A DNA stretch of 64,000 nucleotides from Ephemerocybe angulata (taxonomy: Eukaryota; Basidiomycota; Agaricomycetes; Agaricales; Psathyrellaceae), in assembly GCA_013368325.1 (NCBI GenBank), contig JAACJK010000001.1, forward strand, positions 3,038,001 through 3,102,000, in the 5' to 3' direction. Below the pieces are notes generated by a model. It was not told where the DNA came from and did not search any database. It saw nothing but the letters and a program-made list of their open reading frames with translations. Positions 41,141-52,223 of this stretch are shown here, piece by piece. Numbering within the stretch: the first letter of the stretch is position 1; every line of letters starts with the position of its first letter. The position numbers and the translations under genes were made by a program.

Positions 41141-43641
41141 ATGAACTATCTCTCCAGGAGCAGCTGCCTCCGTGCAGTAGCCCAAACGGCGCCTTCGCTG
41201 CTCAAAACTAAGCCCCCACCGTCCTGGACCGCGACCACCACACTTTGCCAACGACGCGGAATCCACGAGTTGTATCAAAAGACACGCACACGCTGGGATA
41301 GCAGCAGCGCGACTCGTTCGACAGGTTCCACTTATCCCTGGGGTGCATGTCGAACGAGGTTCTTCGGGCACATGGCGGGTTGGCAGGACCCACCCAAGCC
41401 CACCGAACCCACTCCGGCAGCGGTACCGAAGCCAGACGCGAACGCGAAACCCCCGAACAACGAGCACCCTACCCGGGAAGAGCAGAGGAGGTCGGATTGG
41501 ACTATCATCAAGCGCCTCATGACGAATGTATGGCCGAAGAACGATTGGAAGACGCGGGGGACGGTTCTTCTGGGATTCGTGCTCTTGGTGTCTGCAAAGG
41601 TCCGTCCGTCGTCGGTCGCGCGTTTCGCTTAACGGAAAGGCTCATAGCACGTCATCTAGCTTCTAAATGTACAAGTGCCTCAGTTATTTAAGAGTATTAT
41701 TGACTCTTTGAACGTTGATATCACTGCGAGCTCAACGGTGTGGCTCCTTGCTGGAACCCTCATCGTCGGATGTGCGTACTATCCTTGATGGCTAGTTTTG
41801 TACTGACGCCTGCTAGATGGCACCGCGCGTATCGGCGCCACTCTCTCTGGAGAGCTGCTAAACGCCGTCTTCGCCAACATCGGCCAACGCGCCGTCCGAA
41901 AGGTCGCCCGCGAAACCTTCGAACACCTCCTCAGCCTCGACCTCAAATTCCACCTCTCGCGGCAAACAGGCGGGCTGACGCGCGCCATCGACCGGGGAAC
42001 GAAGGGCATAAGTTTCCTCATCCAGGCCATCCTGTTCCGCATCGCGCCGACCGCGCTCGAAATCTCCTTGGTCTGCGGTATCCTCACATACAAGTTCGGG
42101 TGGGACTTTGCTGCCATCACCGCGGGCGCGCTTGTGCTGTATACTTGGTTCACCGTGCGCACGACGGCTTGGAGGACTAACTTCCGCCGCGAGGCGAACA
42201 AGGCGGATAATAGGGCTGCTTCGACGGCGGTGGACTCGCTGATCAACTTTGAGGCTGTGAAGCACTTTAACAACGAAAAGTTCGAGGTGGCGCAGTATGA
42301 CAAGCACCTTTCTGCGTATGAGAAGGCGCAGGTCAAGATCACTACCTCTCTAGCGTATTTGAATTCGGGGCAGAACGTGATCTTTAGCAGTGCGCTTACG
42401 CTTGCGATGTTCATTGCTGCGCAGGGCGTGGTGAATGGCACGATGACGGTGGGGGACGTTGTTATGGTCAACCAGTTGATTTTCCAGCTTTCGCTCCCGC
42501 TCAACTTTTTGGGTACGATATACCGCGAAATGCGGCAGAACCTCCTTGATATGGAGGTTCTGTATAAACTTGTGGAGGATCACCCTGCTCCCAAGGTACG
42601 TTCAGCCGATATGTCTAGAGCTCTATCTCACACGAGTTCAGGATATCCCCGGCGCGAAACCGCTCCAACTCAAAGGGGGCTCGATACGATTCGAGAACGT
42701 GGCGTTTGGGTATCATCCTGACCGACCCATCTTCAAGAACCTCTCCTTCACCGTCCCCGCAGGCAAGAAAGTCGCAGTCGTCGGCCCCTCCGGGTGCGGC
42801 AAATCCACCATCTTCCGCCTCTTATTCCGGTTCTACAACCCCTCCTCCGGGCGCATCTTCATCGACGACCAAGACATCACACACGTTACGCTCGACAGCC
42901 TGCGCAAAGCCATCGGCGTCGTGCCGCAAGACACACCGCTCTTCCATTCGGACATCATGCACAATGTGCGGTATGGGAGGCTGAGTGCGAGTGATGAGGA
43001 GGTGATGGAGGCGATTAGGAAGGCGAAGGTGGATAAGACGATTGAGAAGCTGCCGATGGGGTATAAGACGCAGGTCGGGGAGAGGGGGTTGATGATTAGT
43101 GGGGGGGAGAAGCAGAGGTTGGCGGTTGCGAGGGTGCTTTTGAAGGATCCGGCGATTATATTTTTTGATGAGGCGGTGAGTGGTCATGTTTGAGGGGTTT
43201 TGGATTGGTTCGGTTGAGGTGCTGATGAGAGTGTGATTTGATAGACTTCGGCGCTGGACGCACATACGGAGCATGAGTTGATGAAGAATATTGATTCTGT
43301 GCTGCTGGATAAGGGTCGTACGAGCATATTTATTGCTCACAGGCTCAGGACCGTCGTTGATGCCGGTGCGTATCTTCCTCCTCCTTGTTGGCAAAAAAGA
43401 ATACATTCTGATGGCTCGCGTTGTAGATCTAATCATCGTGCTCAAAGATGGTGAGGTGGTGGAACAAGGGACGCACGAGGAGCTGCTGAGGGCGCGGGGC
43501 TTGTATTATAGCATGTGGCAGCAGCAGGCTTCGTTGGAGGGGAAGGAGGCGGAGGAGGTGGAGGTTGATCAGGCCATGGCGCTTGTTGCTGAGGAGAATG
43601 GCAAGGGTGCACTTGGGGAGACGCCGGTGGAGAGGAAATAG
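41141..43641 (+). CDS. atm1: Atm1, mitochondrial Fe-S/glutathione ABC exporter
   Basis: Seen: join 41141-41599, 41660-41771, 41817-42595, 42642-43175, 43245-43365 and 43427-43641, with introns of 45-69 bp; 739 residues. A mitochondrial presequence rich in Arg/Ser/Thr precedes a six-helix half-transporter domain ([14 protein letters not shown] is the conserved coupling-helix region). The ATPase domain has Walker [11 protein letters not shown]-loop VVPQDTPLF, signature MISGGEKQR, Walker B IIFFDEATSALD and the H-loop in IAHRLRT. Known: Atm1/ABCB7 dimers in the inner membrane export a sulphur-glutathione compound needed for cytosolic iron-sulphur assembly. All motifs are present. It lies between the arms of the inverted duplication. 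Confidence 0.95.
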
Positions 43642-43739
43642 AGCTATAGATACTTTACTGACTTTACTATTGGATACACACTATGGAATGGCAGCGAAAG
43701 AGCAACGAAAGAGCGCCGCCGAGCCAAGCGGGGCACTGC

Positions 43740-44070
43740 GGGCGCTTGCCTGAAGCCTTTGGCAAACAGGTACAACGTCAGACAGTCATCTTTCAGAATC
43801 ATTGACGCCGCGTTAGCCTAATGATTACCACACGTTCGCGTCCCGACTTTCGAAAGACGAAAGGCCCTTCAAGGAGCAGATATCTCGCTTTCTCTCATCA
43901 GACTACGGTGGAACCGAGAAGGCACGCGATATGGCCGTTTCACCGCAAGATATGAGGCTTGGATCGAGATTGGGGGGAAGGGAGCTCGAGGAGTATAAAG
44001 TGAAGACGAGCGAGGATGCGAGGGTTGCGTGTTGGATTCCATGTGAAGCGGGGAAGGTTACTTTGCGTTC
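43740..44070 (+). pseudogene. Duplicated promoter + first exon of DUF7918 gene
   Basis: Seen: 43740-43930 matches the 5' flank at about 34.72-34.90 kb. 43931-44058 matches the first exon, though a small indel shifts the frame near the start (MAVSPQ then RLGSRLGG instead of GYEAWIEIGG); the tail ELEEYKVKTSEDARVACWIP is recognisable. Only the first exon and a few intron bases (GTTACTTTGCGTTC) are present, after which the sequence turns into the AA9 remnant. A broken partial copy, not expressed as this protein. Confidence 0.75.
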
Positions 44071-44074
44071 TTCT

Positions 44075-44311
44075 ATGGCCTACCTCGCGAAGTGCCCTGT
44101 CTCCTCCACGTCGGCTAACAGCAACTGCCTCGAGTGGTTCAAAATCGTTGAGGGAGGACTGATCTCCTGGGCTTTGGCGAAGGGCCAGGGGGGCCGGCAC
44201 GGTTCAACACCAAGTTTCCCGGCGGCTACTCCATGAGTAACCCTGGCGTGAAAGTCGATATCTACAGCGCCCAAGCGCCTTCTATTGCCACCTACCAAGC
44301 TCCAGGACCCG
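44075..44311 (+). pseudogene. AA9 (LPMO) remnant, internally deleted
   Basis: Seen: AYLAKCPVSSTSANSN and LEWFKIVEGGLIS (44078-44185) match the middle of AA9 monooxygenases. Then, in another frame after a deletion, comes ARFNTKFPGGYSMSNPGVKV with DIYSAQAPS (44197-44311), followed by a GTAAGT donor. Known: AA9 enzymes are secreted copper monooxygenases that cleave cellulose. The N-terminal His and the HE/QxF active-site segments are missing. A decayed gene piece captured in the duplication unit. Confidence 0.7.
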
Positions 44312-47300
44312 GTAAGTCTTCTTGAAGTTCATCCTCACTCACAGGATTTGTCAGGACTCACACCGAATGTGAAATTCGTTGGCAATTCAAACGCAGTCCT
44401 CGTCACACGGTCACCTGGACTTGCCAATGCCTCATGTTCGCCTAGTTCAGTACTGGGCGCTTATCGGCATCGATCGTTGATTAGGGCATTTGCCGTCGTT
44501 CTTCGAGCCTTTCAAGATGTGACGAAGATCACTTTCATGGTGAGATCGATAAGTTAAGCTTGCCTTCTGACTACCACATACTCTTCTGCATCGCTCAGGC
44601 ATTATGGGGGAGCACACGATTGTGTATGCAGCTTTATTCTGCTTGAACGAGACGCGATACTAACTGAATATATTCAGCGTTTTAGGCAGATCCGACGCCG
44701 GAAAGACTACTGTAAGTTATCGACCTTGGTTCAGTGTAGAAAGGCTGTCAACTCACATGGAGAATAACAGTTCATCAAGGCCATTCAGAATGCAACCAGT
44801 ATACGTGAAGCGCCTGCAGGCGAGGAAGAGCCTACGCTGAGCATCGTGGAGTACGAGGTAACCCTTTCGGACGGGCAATCGATAACCTTCGTCGACACTC
44901 CTGGGTTTGATGGCTTTCAACCGGGAGGGGAGCCTGCGAAGGAGACTGAAGAAATCCTCCAAATGCTAGAGGAGCACCTTGGGGCAAATGGGTGCGTAAC
45001 GTCTCGATTCCGAGTTCGCTCCAACTAGGCCCTTACTATGTGAATTACCAGGTCAAGGCCCGTGTCGCACGTTCTCGTCTTTTTCAGCGCAAACGGCATG
45101 GACCCTACCGACTTCAAGCCCCGTGCGCAACGCGCTTTCGACAGACTGTTCCTGAACGCTCAAGTGGCGAGCATCACCACCCGTTGGGACCAGATTGAGG
45201 ATGACGAGGGGCTTCCTGCCACAGCCGAAAAGGCGCAGAGCAAGGAGGAAAGCCTGTATGCCAGTGGAAGAACCGGCGGAAGCCTGTTGGATTATCTACT
45301 CAGCGGCTGGCAAAGTCAAGGTGCCGACGTGCTTCGTTTCCGCTCAGGCTTGCCCAAGAAAACCTACTCATTTCCCCAGGACATCATACACAAGCTCTTT
45401 GCTAGGCCGGTATGTATGTAGCATTCGGTTCGTCGAGGTCCTTGTTCATTGTCAACCCTAGGGATCGGATACCACATTGGAGGAACGGTTAGCAGCGGTA
45501 TCCAAGGAACGGGACGACCTCGCCGCCAAGTACGCCCTTCTTCTCCAGGAGAAAGAAGCATGGACCGCCGCCCGCGACTCCGCTCCTGGCCCGCCGGACT
45601 CGGAGCCCGTCCGCCCCCGCACCTCGCGCACTCGACGACAGCGCCTCCTGGACACCATTAACAAATTCTCGGCTCAGGTGCTCGAGATGGTGGAAGAACT
45701 CGAGAGGGACGCTGTAGACGCTGAAGATGAGCGTACAACCTGTCGCGCAGAAGTCGAAGTTGCTTCCGCTGCATTAAAAGTGGCTGAGGACAAGCTTGAG
45801 GAAGCGAGGGAGGACGTGAAGGAGGCGGAGGAGGAGCTTACCCGACTCAAACAGAAACGAGAATCGCTGAATGAGCACGAGCGGTCTTTGACTACGCAGC
45901 TGAATGAGCTCGAAACGTCAGCCGGCCGGCGCTCTGGGAGAGTGTTGCCTTCAGTGAAGCAGCGGATCATGTTGGAGCTGAGGCAGACGCAGACATCTCT
46001 CAAAGACACGGAGGGTTTCATGCCGACGGCGGAGGATTGCTATCACACGGGTCGTCAAGCAGTTGAGCAGGCAACTGCGGAGATAAAGAAGTGGAGGCGC
46101 GTCAAGCAAGAGCAGGAGAAAGTGTTGAATGAACGACTGTCCCCCGAGTCTGAACAACTTTTGAAGGAGCGGGAGAGCTTTCGAACTCTCCAGAGGACTT
46201 TGTTCACGAACCTCGATGCGATGCGGGAGGGGTTGAATGATCACTGGGAGGGGAAGCTTGGGAGCAACATTGTTTTTTTGGAGCACCTCGGCGGCTACGC
46301 CGTCGATCCCGAGATGGTCGCACGCAGTGGAGACTGGGCTCCGACCATTGCGGCGTTTTACGAAACGCAGGTTGAACTCACGCTGCTGCAAGACATGGCC
46401 AAGTTCCACTCGGCCGTGTTCCAGTGGCTGAAGACTCAGGAAGCTACTGCTCAGCGAGAATGGGAGAAAGGTCTCGAGGACATCTTCGGACCTCCGCCAA
46501 TTGACCTACCTCCGCCCCCTCCCCCACTGATGGGGCATAGCACTTCGGTATACTCAGTGGCATTTTCCTGGGATGGAATGAAGCTCGTGTCAGGGTCGGC
46601 GGACCAAACAGTAAGGGTATGGGACGCGAGGACAGGCGAGGCGCAGACCGTTTTGCATGGACACAGTTCATACGTTCTTTCAGTTGCATTCTCGCCAGAT
46701 GGAAAGGATATCGTCTCAGGGTCGGGCGACAAGATGGTGAGTGTATGGGATGCGTTGGGAGGCAAGGTAAGGAGAGTGCTTGAGGGGCACAGTGGCGACG
46801 TCAACTCAGTGGACTTCTCGGCGGATGGATCACGGATTGTCTCGGGGTCCGCTGATAAAACGTTGAGGATATGGGATGCGTCGACTGGCAAGGTTCAACG
46901 TGTCTTGGAGGGGCATACTGGAATTGTTTATTCCGTGGTATTCTCGGGCGATGGATCACGGATTTTCTCTGGGTCATATGACAAGTCAGTGAGGGTGTGG
47001 AATGCTTTGACAGGCGAGGAGTGCGCTATCCTGAAGGGGCACACAAGCCATGTCGTCTCTGTTGCATCGTCGAGGGATGGATTACAGGTTGTGTCGGGGG
47101 CGTACGACAAGACAGTGAGGATGTGGGATGTGTTGACAGGCGAGGTGCTGAGAGTACTCGAGGGGCACGGCGACGCAATTTTTGCCGTTTCGTTCTCCCG
47201 AATTGGACCGTGGATCTGCTCTGGGTCGGCCGACAAAACGTTGAGGTTGTGGGATCCATCAACTGGTGAAGTGCAGAGCGTGCTGACGGGGCACAGCGAT

Positions 47301-47640
47301 GTCGTTAATGGGGTGGCATTCTCAAGGGATGGGAGGCGGATTGCCTCTTCGTCCTGGGACCACACAGTTAGGGTTTGGGATACCCAGTGGTGCGGGGGGG
47401 CTTTTTAGCTTCGCCTCCCTCTCTTTGTCGTTCCATTTTCCCTATCTTTTCTAACATATGCTTTCTTTGCTTCCATACTACTACCCGCGGTTCCTTCTTA
47501 ACCTCACTCTTTGACCTTACTCTTCAATTTGTCGTTTGATGATTCCCGTCGACCACGAAAGTGTCTGGCAATCCTGTTTCTTTTGAAAATTGCATTACTA
47601 TGTTTATGGACCTTTGTGTGAGCAAAATCTGGTCAGTTGG
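44197..47640 (+). repeat. Right arm of inverted segmental duplication
   Basis: Plus-strand arm, homologous to 37075-39893 in inverted orientation. The longer of the two because it contains the GTPase exons of the WD40 gene. High identity through coding and non-coding parts suggests a recent event or ongoing gene conversion. Confidence 0.85.
44604..47408 (+). CDS. P-loop GTPase / coiled coil / WD40 fusion protein
   Basis: Seen: join 44604-44623, 44678-44711, 44771-44991, 45052-45409 and 45462-47408; 859 residues. Intron 1 has a perfect TACTAAC branch site. G domain (about 1-205): G1 GRSDAGKTT (10-18), G3 DTPG (60-63), G4-like TRWD (135-138). A long charged coiled coil follows (about 217-480), then a conserved bridge (KLGSNIVFLEHLGGYAVDPE). 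Seven WD40 repeats make up the last 295 residues (e.g. SGSADKTLRIWD). Known: mushrooms have many AIG1/septin-like 'G-domain' proteins with coiled coils, and separately many NLR-like ATPases with WD40 repeats. Inference: a GTP switch coupled to a propeller sensor, perhaps acting in non-self recognition or signalling. Its paralogue lacks the G domain. Confidence 0.87.
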
Positions 47641-48395
47641 GATTCAGTCAATTCCGCCGTCCACGTAGACTCGACCCCTCTCTCCTGCAACTCTCCTGGG
47701 TGAAATGCACAATGCATACCCCGGGAAAGGAGTAACTGCTGGAATCGAGCCTAAGTACTGTCCATGATTGGTCCATGACGTGTAATATGAGGGCAGGCTG
47801 CGGAAATCTTATCTGATAAGAGTAATCGGGCGACTCCGGTTCTCCTCAACTGCCCATGGGTCTTCTCCTAAGCCAGTGGGTGCAGGGTCTGACTCTGCAA
47901 TTGGAAGAGGTAGAATATCTGCAGTGCTACCCACGACCATCTCACAAAACTCCAAAGTAACTAACTTCAAGCTCAGGAGTTCCAGTTCAATACAACCAGC
48001 CAAGACTTCCTGATCACGACCACCACAGCCTCTGGATCTGCTCCTCCGTCAAAAAGGCCTATGAACTGTGCAATGCGCCCTCTTCATCGTCCATCGAGGT
48101 GTGTAGGTCTACCTGAGCATTCAGCGCCGAACGGTTCCACTGACCTATTCCTGCTGATTCATAGTAAGTGGCCTGAGGGAGCACACAAACACAGCTCCGG
48201 CAGCGTCTCACCAAACACGACGGCGACAGATTACAAGAGTCAAGACAACCCACCTCTTCTCTACCATAGACCCCATACTGGCATACCCCAATCAAGCTCC
48301 AATTGTTCCTGATTGTCAAGGCGTCATTGTGATCAGCGTCCGACCCCACTTGTACATCCCCAGAACACGACTTCCATTGTCAACCTGAGTGCACG
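47641..48395. other. Intergenic, no gene seen
   Basis: About 750 bp between the duplication edge and the first DUF2415 gene. Short frames on both strands, none with recognisable motifs. Contains the promoter/leader of the gene at 48396. Confidence 0.45.
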
Positions 48396-50570
48396 ATGGC
48401 CAGTCCCCCTTCGACGAGCTCTGCAACCCCGGCGCAACCAGAGACCCAAAGCTACTTGACGTCGAAGCCGACAGCAATCGCGCAGGGGAACCTGAACATC
48501 GACCATCCGTACGTCCCATGTCGCAGAAGCGCTTCCGTATCGGACCTCACCGATCCGTCGCACCAGCCAACTACGAGACCTCCTAGTATGCAAGCACGAG
48601 CGCGGGCTGGTGTCCTACCTCCGGGAGAACCAGATTATCGAGCAGAACCTCTTAGCTCCAGGCGCCGTACGTCCTCCTTCTCTGGTGTTTCCTTCCCGAA
48701 AGACACAAAAGCTAATCTATCCGTTCCCCCAAAAGCCAACGCGCACAGTCGCCGAACTCTCATTCACCCCATCCTCACTCACCGCACTCGCACTGGGCCC
48801 AAACGACGAAGACACCCTCTACGCTGCGGGCGGATCCTGGAACGCCGACCTCCATCTCTCCTACCACAGACCCAACACCTCCGAGGGGGATGGGAGCATG
48901 ATGGTGTGGCAGCGCGACGCCAAGCTCCACGGGACGCTCAATAACAGTGTGCTTCTGACGAAGGGAAATACGAGTGCCGTCGAGCCAAGGGTCGGGGTGA
49001 CCAACAATGACCGGACGTTTAGGATGTACGATTGTGCTGTTCGGACGAATGGGGTGCGGCCACTGGAGAATTACGACGTGGATGATCAGCGCGTACGACC
49101 TGTGCTACAGTGCGTCGGGGGGCTAGCTCTAGATACGTGTGTTAACTATGGTACGTCGAAACCCCCCTGCTTTTCTTGATGAGTGCTAACATTGCCATTG
49201 CAGCATCGGTATCCCCCTCCGGCCGGACGCTCCTCACCGTAGGCGACAGCCCAAACCTCTACATCCACGACATAAGCGGCTCCTCCCGCCTCTCCTTCTA
49301 CCCCATCGCCGTCCTCCCCCTCCCCCTCCCCACCAACACCCCACCGCACTACCCGCCCACGCGCCCCTCCACATTCACAGCGTCCTTTGCCACCGCCTTC
49401 TCCTCCGACTCCTTGCACTTTGCGGTGGGCTCGCAGGAGGGGGTTGCGGCGATCTGGGACATTAGGCATGTGTCGAGGCCGATGAAGGTGTGGCAGGTGG
49501 ATAAGATGCGGGCGATGGGCGTTGGGGGGATGGGTGCTGCGAATGGGATTTTGAGTTGGGATCCGTCGGATTGGTTTCATTCGAGGGCCCCGGCGTGGAG
49601 TTTGCGGAATATCAAATTTATCGGGGGGGATCGAGACGATGGAAAAGAATATCTAGTGTTCACCGAGGTCAGTAGCACTGCACCCCTACCAACGAAAAAA
49701 CGTAGTATAAGAAAGCTAATTGGGTTAACGGTTTGTTTTGTTTAGCACACGAGTTTTATGCACATCGTCAACGCGAAGACGCTCGAAGTCGAAGAAATCG
49801 TCCGAATACCATCTAAGATGGCAGACCCGTCTCCTCCGACACCACCCATGTACACTTCAGAAACTCCCGAGTCCCCCCTATCCTACATCCAGCTCGGTAT
49901 CCCGCCCAGCGCACTCTCCGTCGGCCCCGCCAACCTCGCAGGGTGGGACGACGACGACGATTCTGAGGAACTTCGGTATGAAGTTGAAGAGGGTCGTAGT
50001 ATGGATATCGACGACCTCGCCTCCTCGCCCTCCCTGCAATCCCTACTTCTGGGTCTTCAGGATCCACTGGCCGTCGGCTACGCTAGTGGTGCGGGGTCGA
50101 GTAATGCGGACTTCAGCTCGAACGCGAACTCGAGGACGAGGACGAGGAGAGAGGCGCGCGGTGTATGGAGGGGTCTGATTACGCCGCCTCTGCCCTTAGG
50201 CTCAGACCTCCCCTCGACGTCAACGTCGAACCGCGCTCCCAGACGGGCAGGCTCGTCCTCTTCGTCTCAGGGAACCCTGGCGGGAAATCGTCCCACTCCG
50301 TCGAAGCGCCGCAGTCAGCCGCGCGGAGGAGGACAAAAGTACAAGTCCATCTACTCGCACACTCGGAATCCTCCGTATATTATATCGGATGGGTATGCGT
50401 TTCCGTATGAGAGTGCGGAGATGGAGTATAAGAGGAGGGATGATATGGAGGAGGAGGATGTGGAGAGGTTGGAGCAGGGGTTGGATGTTGCGGGGGTTTG
50501 TGCGGATCCGAGTGGGAGGTGGTTGTATGTTGGGACGACGAGGGGGGTTGTTGAGTGGGGGTTGGTGTAG
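48396..50570 (+). CDS. DUF2415/WD40-like protein, copy 1
   Basis: Seen: join 48396-48508, 48567-48666, 48736-49150, 49204-49667 and 49746-50570; 638 residues. After a Ser/Thr-rich N-terminus: PQLRDLLVCKHERGLVSYLR. WD-like blades follow with ASVSPSGRTLLTVGDSPNLY, FTASFATAFSSDSLHFAVGS and EGVAAIWDIRHVSRPMKVWQ. Next comes HTSFMHIVNAKTLEVEEIV (DUF2415 region), a long disordered Ser/Arg-rich insert, and a final blade VAGVCADPSGRWLYVGTTRG. Known: this conserved fungal family resembles WD40 propellers but is uncharacterised. Five exons, one more than its tandem relative at 52.2 kb. Intact. Confidence 0.85.
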
Positions 50571-52223
50571 GTGGATGGGCAGTAGTGTTTTGAATCGGCT
50601 AAATAATGCTTTGGCATCTCTACGTTTCGATCTCTCTGCTTCAGCGTTTACCTTGTTCATCCTTATATTTAACCCCTGCTGACATATGTAATATACTTTT
50701 TTATCTGAACGCTGTAAGCTCTTCACAGAACTTCACAGTTGTACGAGAGACGTCCCACGAGGTCCCTCTTGTAAAATTGGAGCTCATGCGAATCCATGAT
50801 AGGGAACCGTGTGCTGCAACAGGCATCGGGCGAGTCGTTTTCATTTAACTGAAGTACAGCATGTGCTGTATCCACCATCCAATCCTTCCCATGAGGTTGA
50901 GATCCTCCCAGACCTCGAGGTTGATCAGCACTTCATAATATATATAAGGTGTCCTAGGATTTCCCTTGAACGACCTTGCCCTCCTCCAACTGCCACCTTC
51001 AGGCCTCGGATAATGGATTGAGAAACTAGGTCCCTACAATCCTCTGAGGAATCGGAAGTTGCTGGCCCCGCGGGGAAGCATGGTGGAGCCAAGGTACGAC
51101 TAGTATCAGCTTGCTGGCATACGATGTGCCGCAGTAAGCGCTGAAACCATGGCTGTAGATGTAGATGAATGGGCGTCTAAGATCCGAAAAGCCAGCAAAA
51201 CCAAAGGAGGGGAATGAGGGTCATGCCACCATGATAACAAGTTGGAGCTGTGATAGAGATATGAAATCGACAGCAGGCGGCGTAAGATACCCCAGTATTT
51301 TGGCCTCCACTCGTTTGGTAGTTCACAACTTGAACTTGCGCCGCAAGGTGGCATGGGCATGTGATCGACGCCAAAGGTGCACTGCACGGCAGGGACTGGG
51401 AGATCAAGGATGCCGGGTTCACACCGCGGAGGTAGATACCCAGCTTTGAGGCTAGTTCCATCGTTGGGTGGTTCCATTGCACAAGAGTGTCGCCAGGTAG
51501 CTGTCGCCGTTCGCAAGAATGCATCCAAGAACCGAAGGGATGCACAGACAGTTCCCAGAGGTCGAAGAGCATGTTCCATTCGGCAGAGCCAAAGTTTAAA
51601 TGAACCCGCATGAACGGAGCTAGAGCCAAACTGGTGTCCTGTACAGATGTAAGCCGGCGAAGGAGTGGGTTGCATAGCATGCTGACCACTCCCCGAATCC
51701 ATTCCATCAGCGCGCAGGCACATGGACCTCACCAAGTTCCATCTGCGAGGTTTAGCCCGTATCGGATACGAAGTTTTCCAGCAAAGTTCCTTGATTCGGC
51801 ACCGTCTCTTGTGGTTTCCTCAGAATCTGCCTCTTCTGGGTGGACTCGGCGTCAATGTCTCGAGAAGATGTCGACGAACAAGCAGATCCCCAGTGTCTGG
51901 CCCTTCCTAAAGATACAGATTCTCGGAATGCTGGGGGAGGATTTCCGACCTATATCCGAGTTCCAGCGCAGGTCTGCTGTGAGATGACGGTGGTAGAGAG
52001 CAAAGCCAAATTGTCTGTCTGAATTCTGCATCAATGTCCATCACATGATGGCAGTGGGGTTAAGAGACCGACCGTCTTGCCCCCAGCGCCCATTGTCCGA
52101 ACTTCTTCTTGTCTTCGCCCAACCTTGTGCTCCCTCCAGAACTACCTTTGCTCGTCGCTGTGAACCGGCGGCGCCGACGCCGACGAACGACGACGACAAC
52201 GCTCGGTGCCAATTACCGCATTG
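50571..52223 (-). other. Intergenic with possible decayed minus-strand gene
   Basis: The gap between the two DUF2415 genes. On the minus strand 51100-52035 contains protein-like pieces in changing frames (RDIDAESTQKRQILRKPQET, then LAPFMRVHLNFGSAEWNMLF), reminiscent of the degenerate repeat/F-box-type genes common in mushrooms. Stops separate them and no consistent splice solution was found. Inference: a relic, or a fast-evolving gene I could not model. 50571-51100 shows nothing. Confidence 0.3.

Noticed and set aside
51106..51735. 209-codon minus-strand frame
   Set aside because: A parallel frame over the same bases (51177-51707) reads more like protein, and neither joins to a start; treated as a probable relic.
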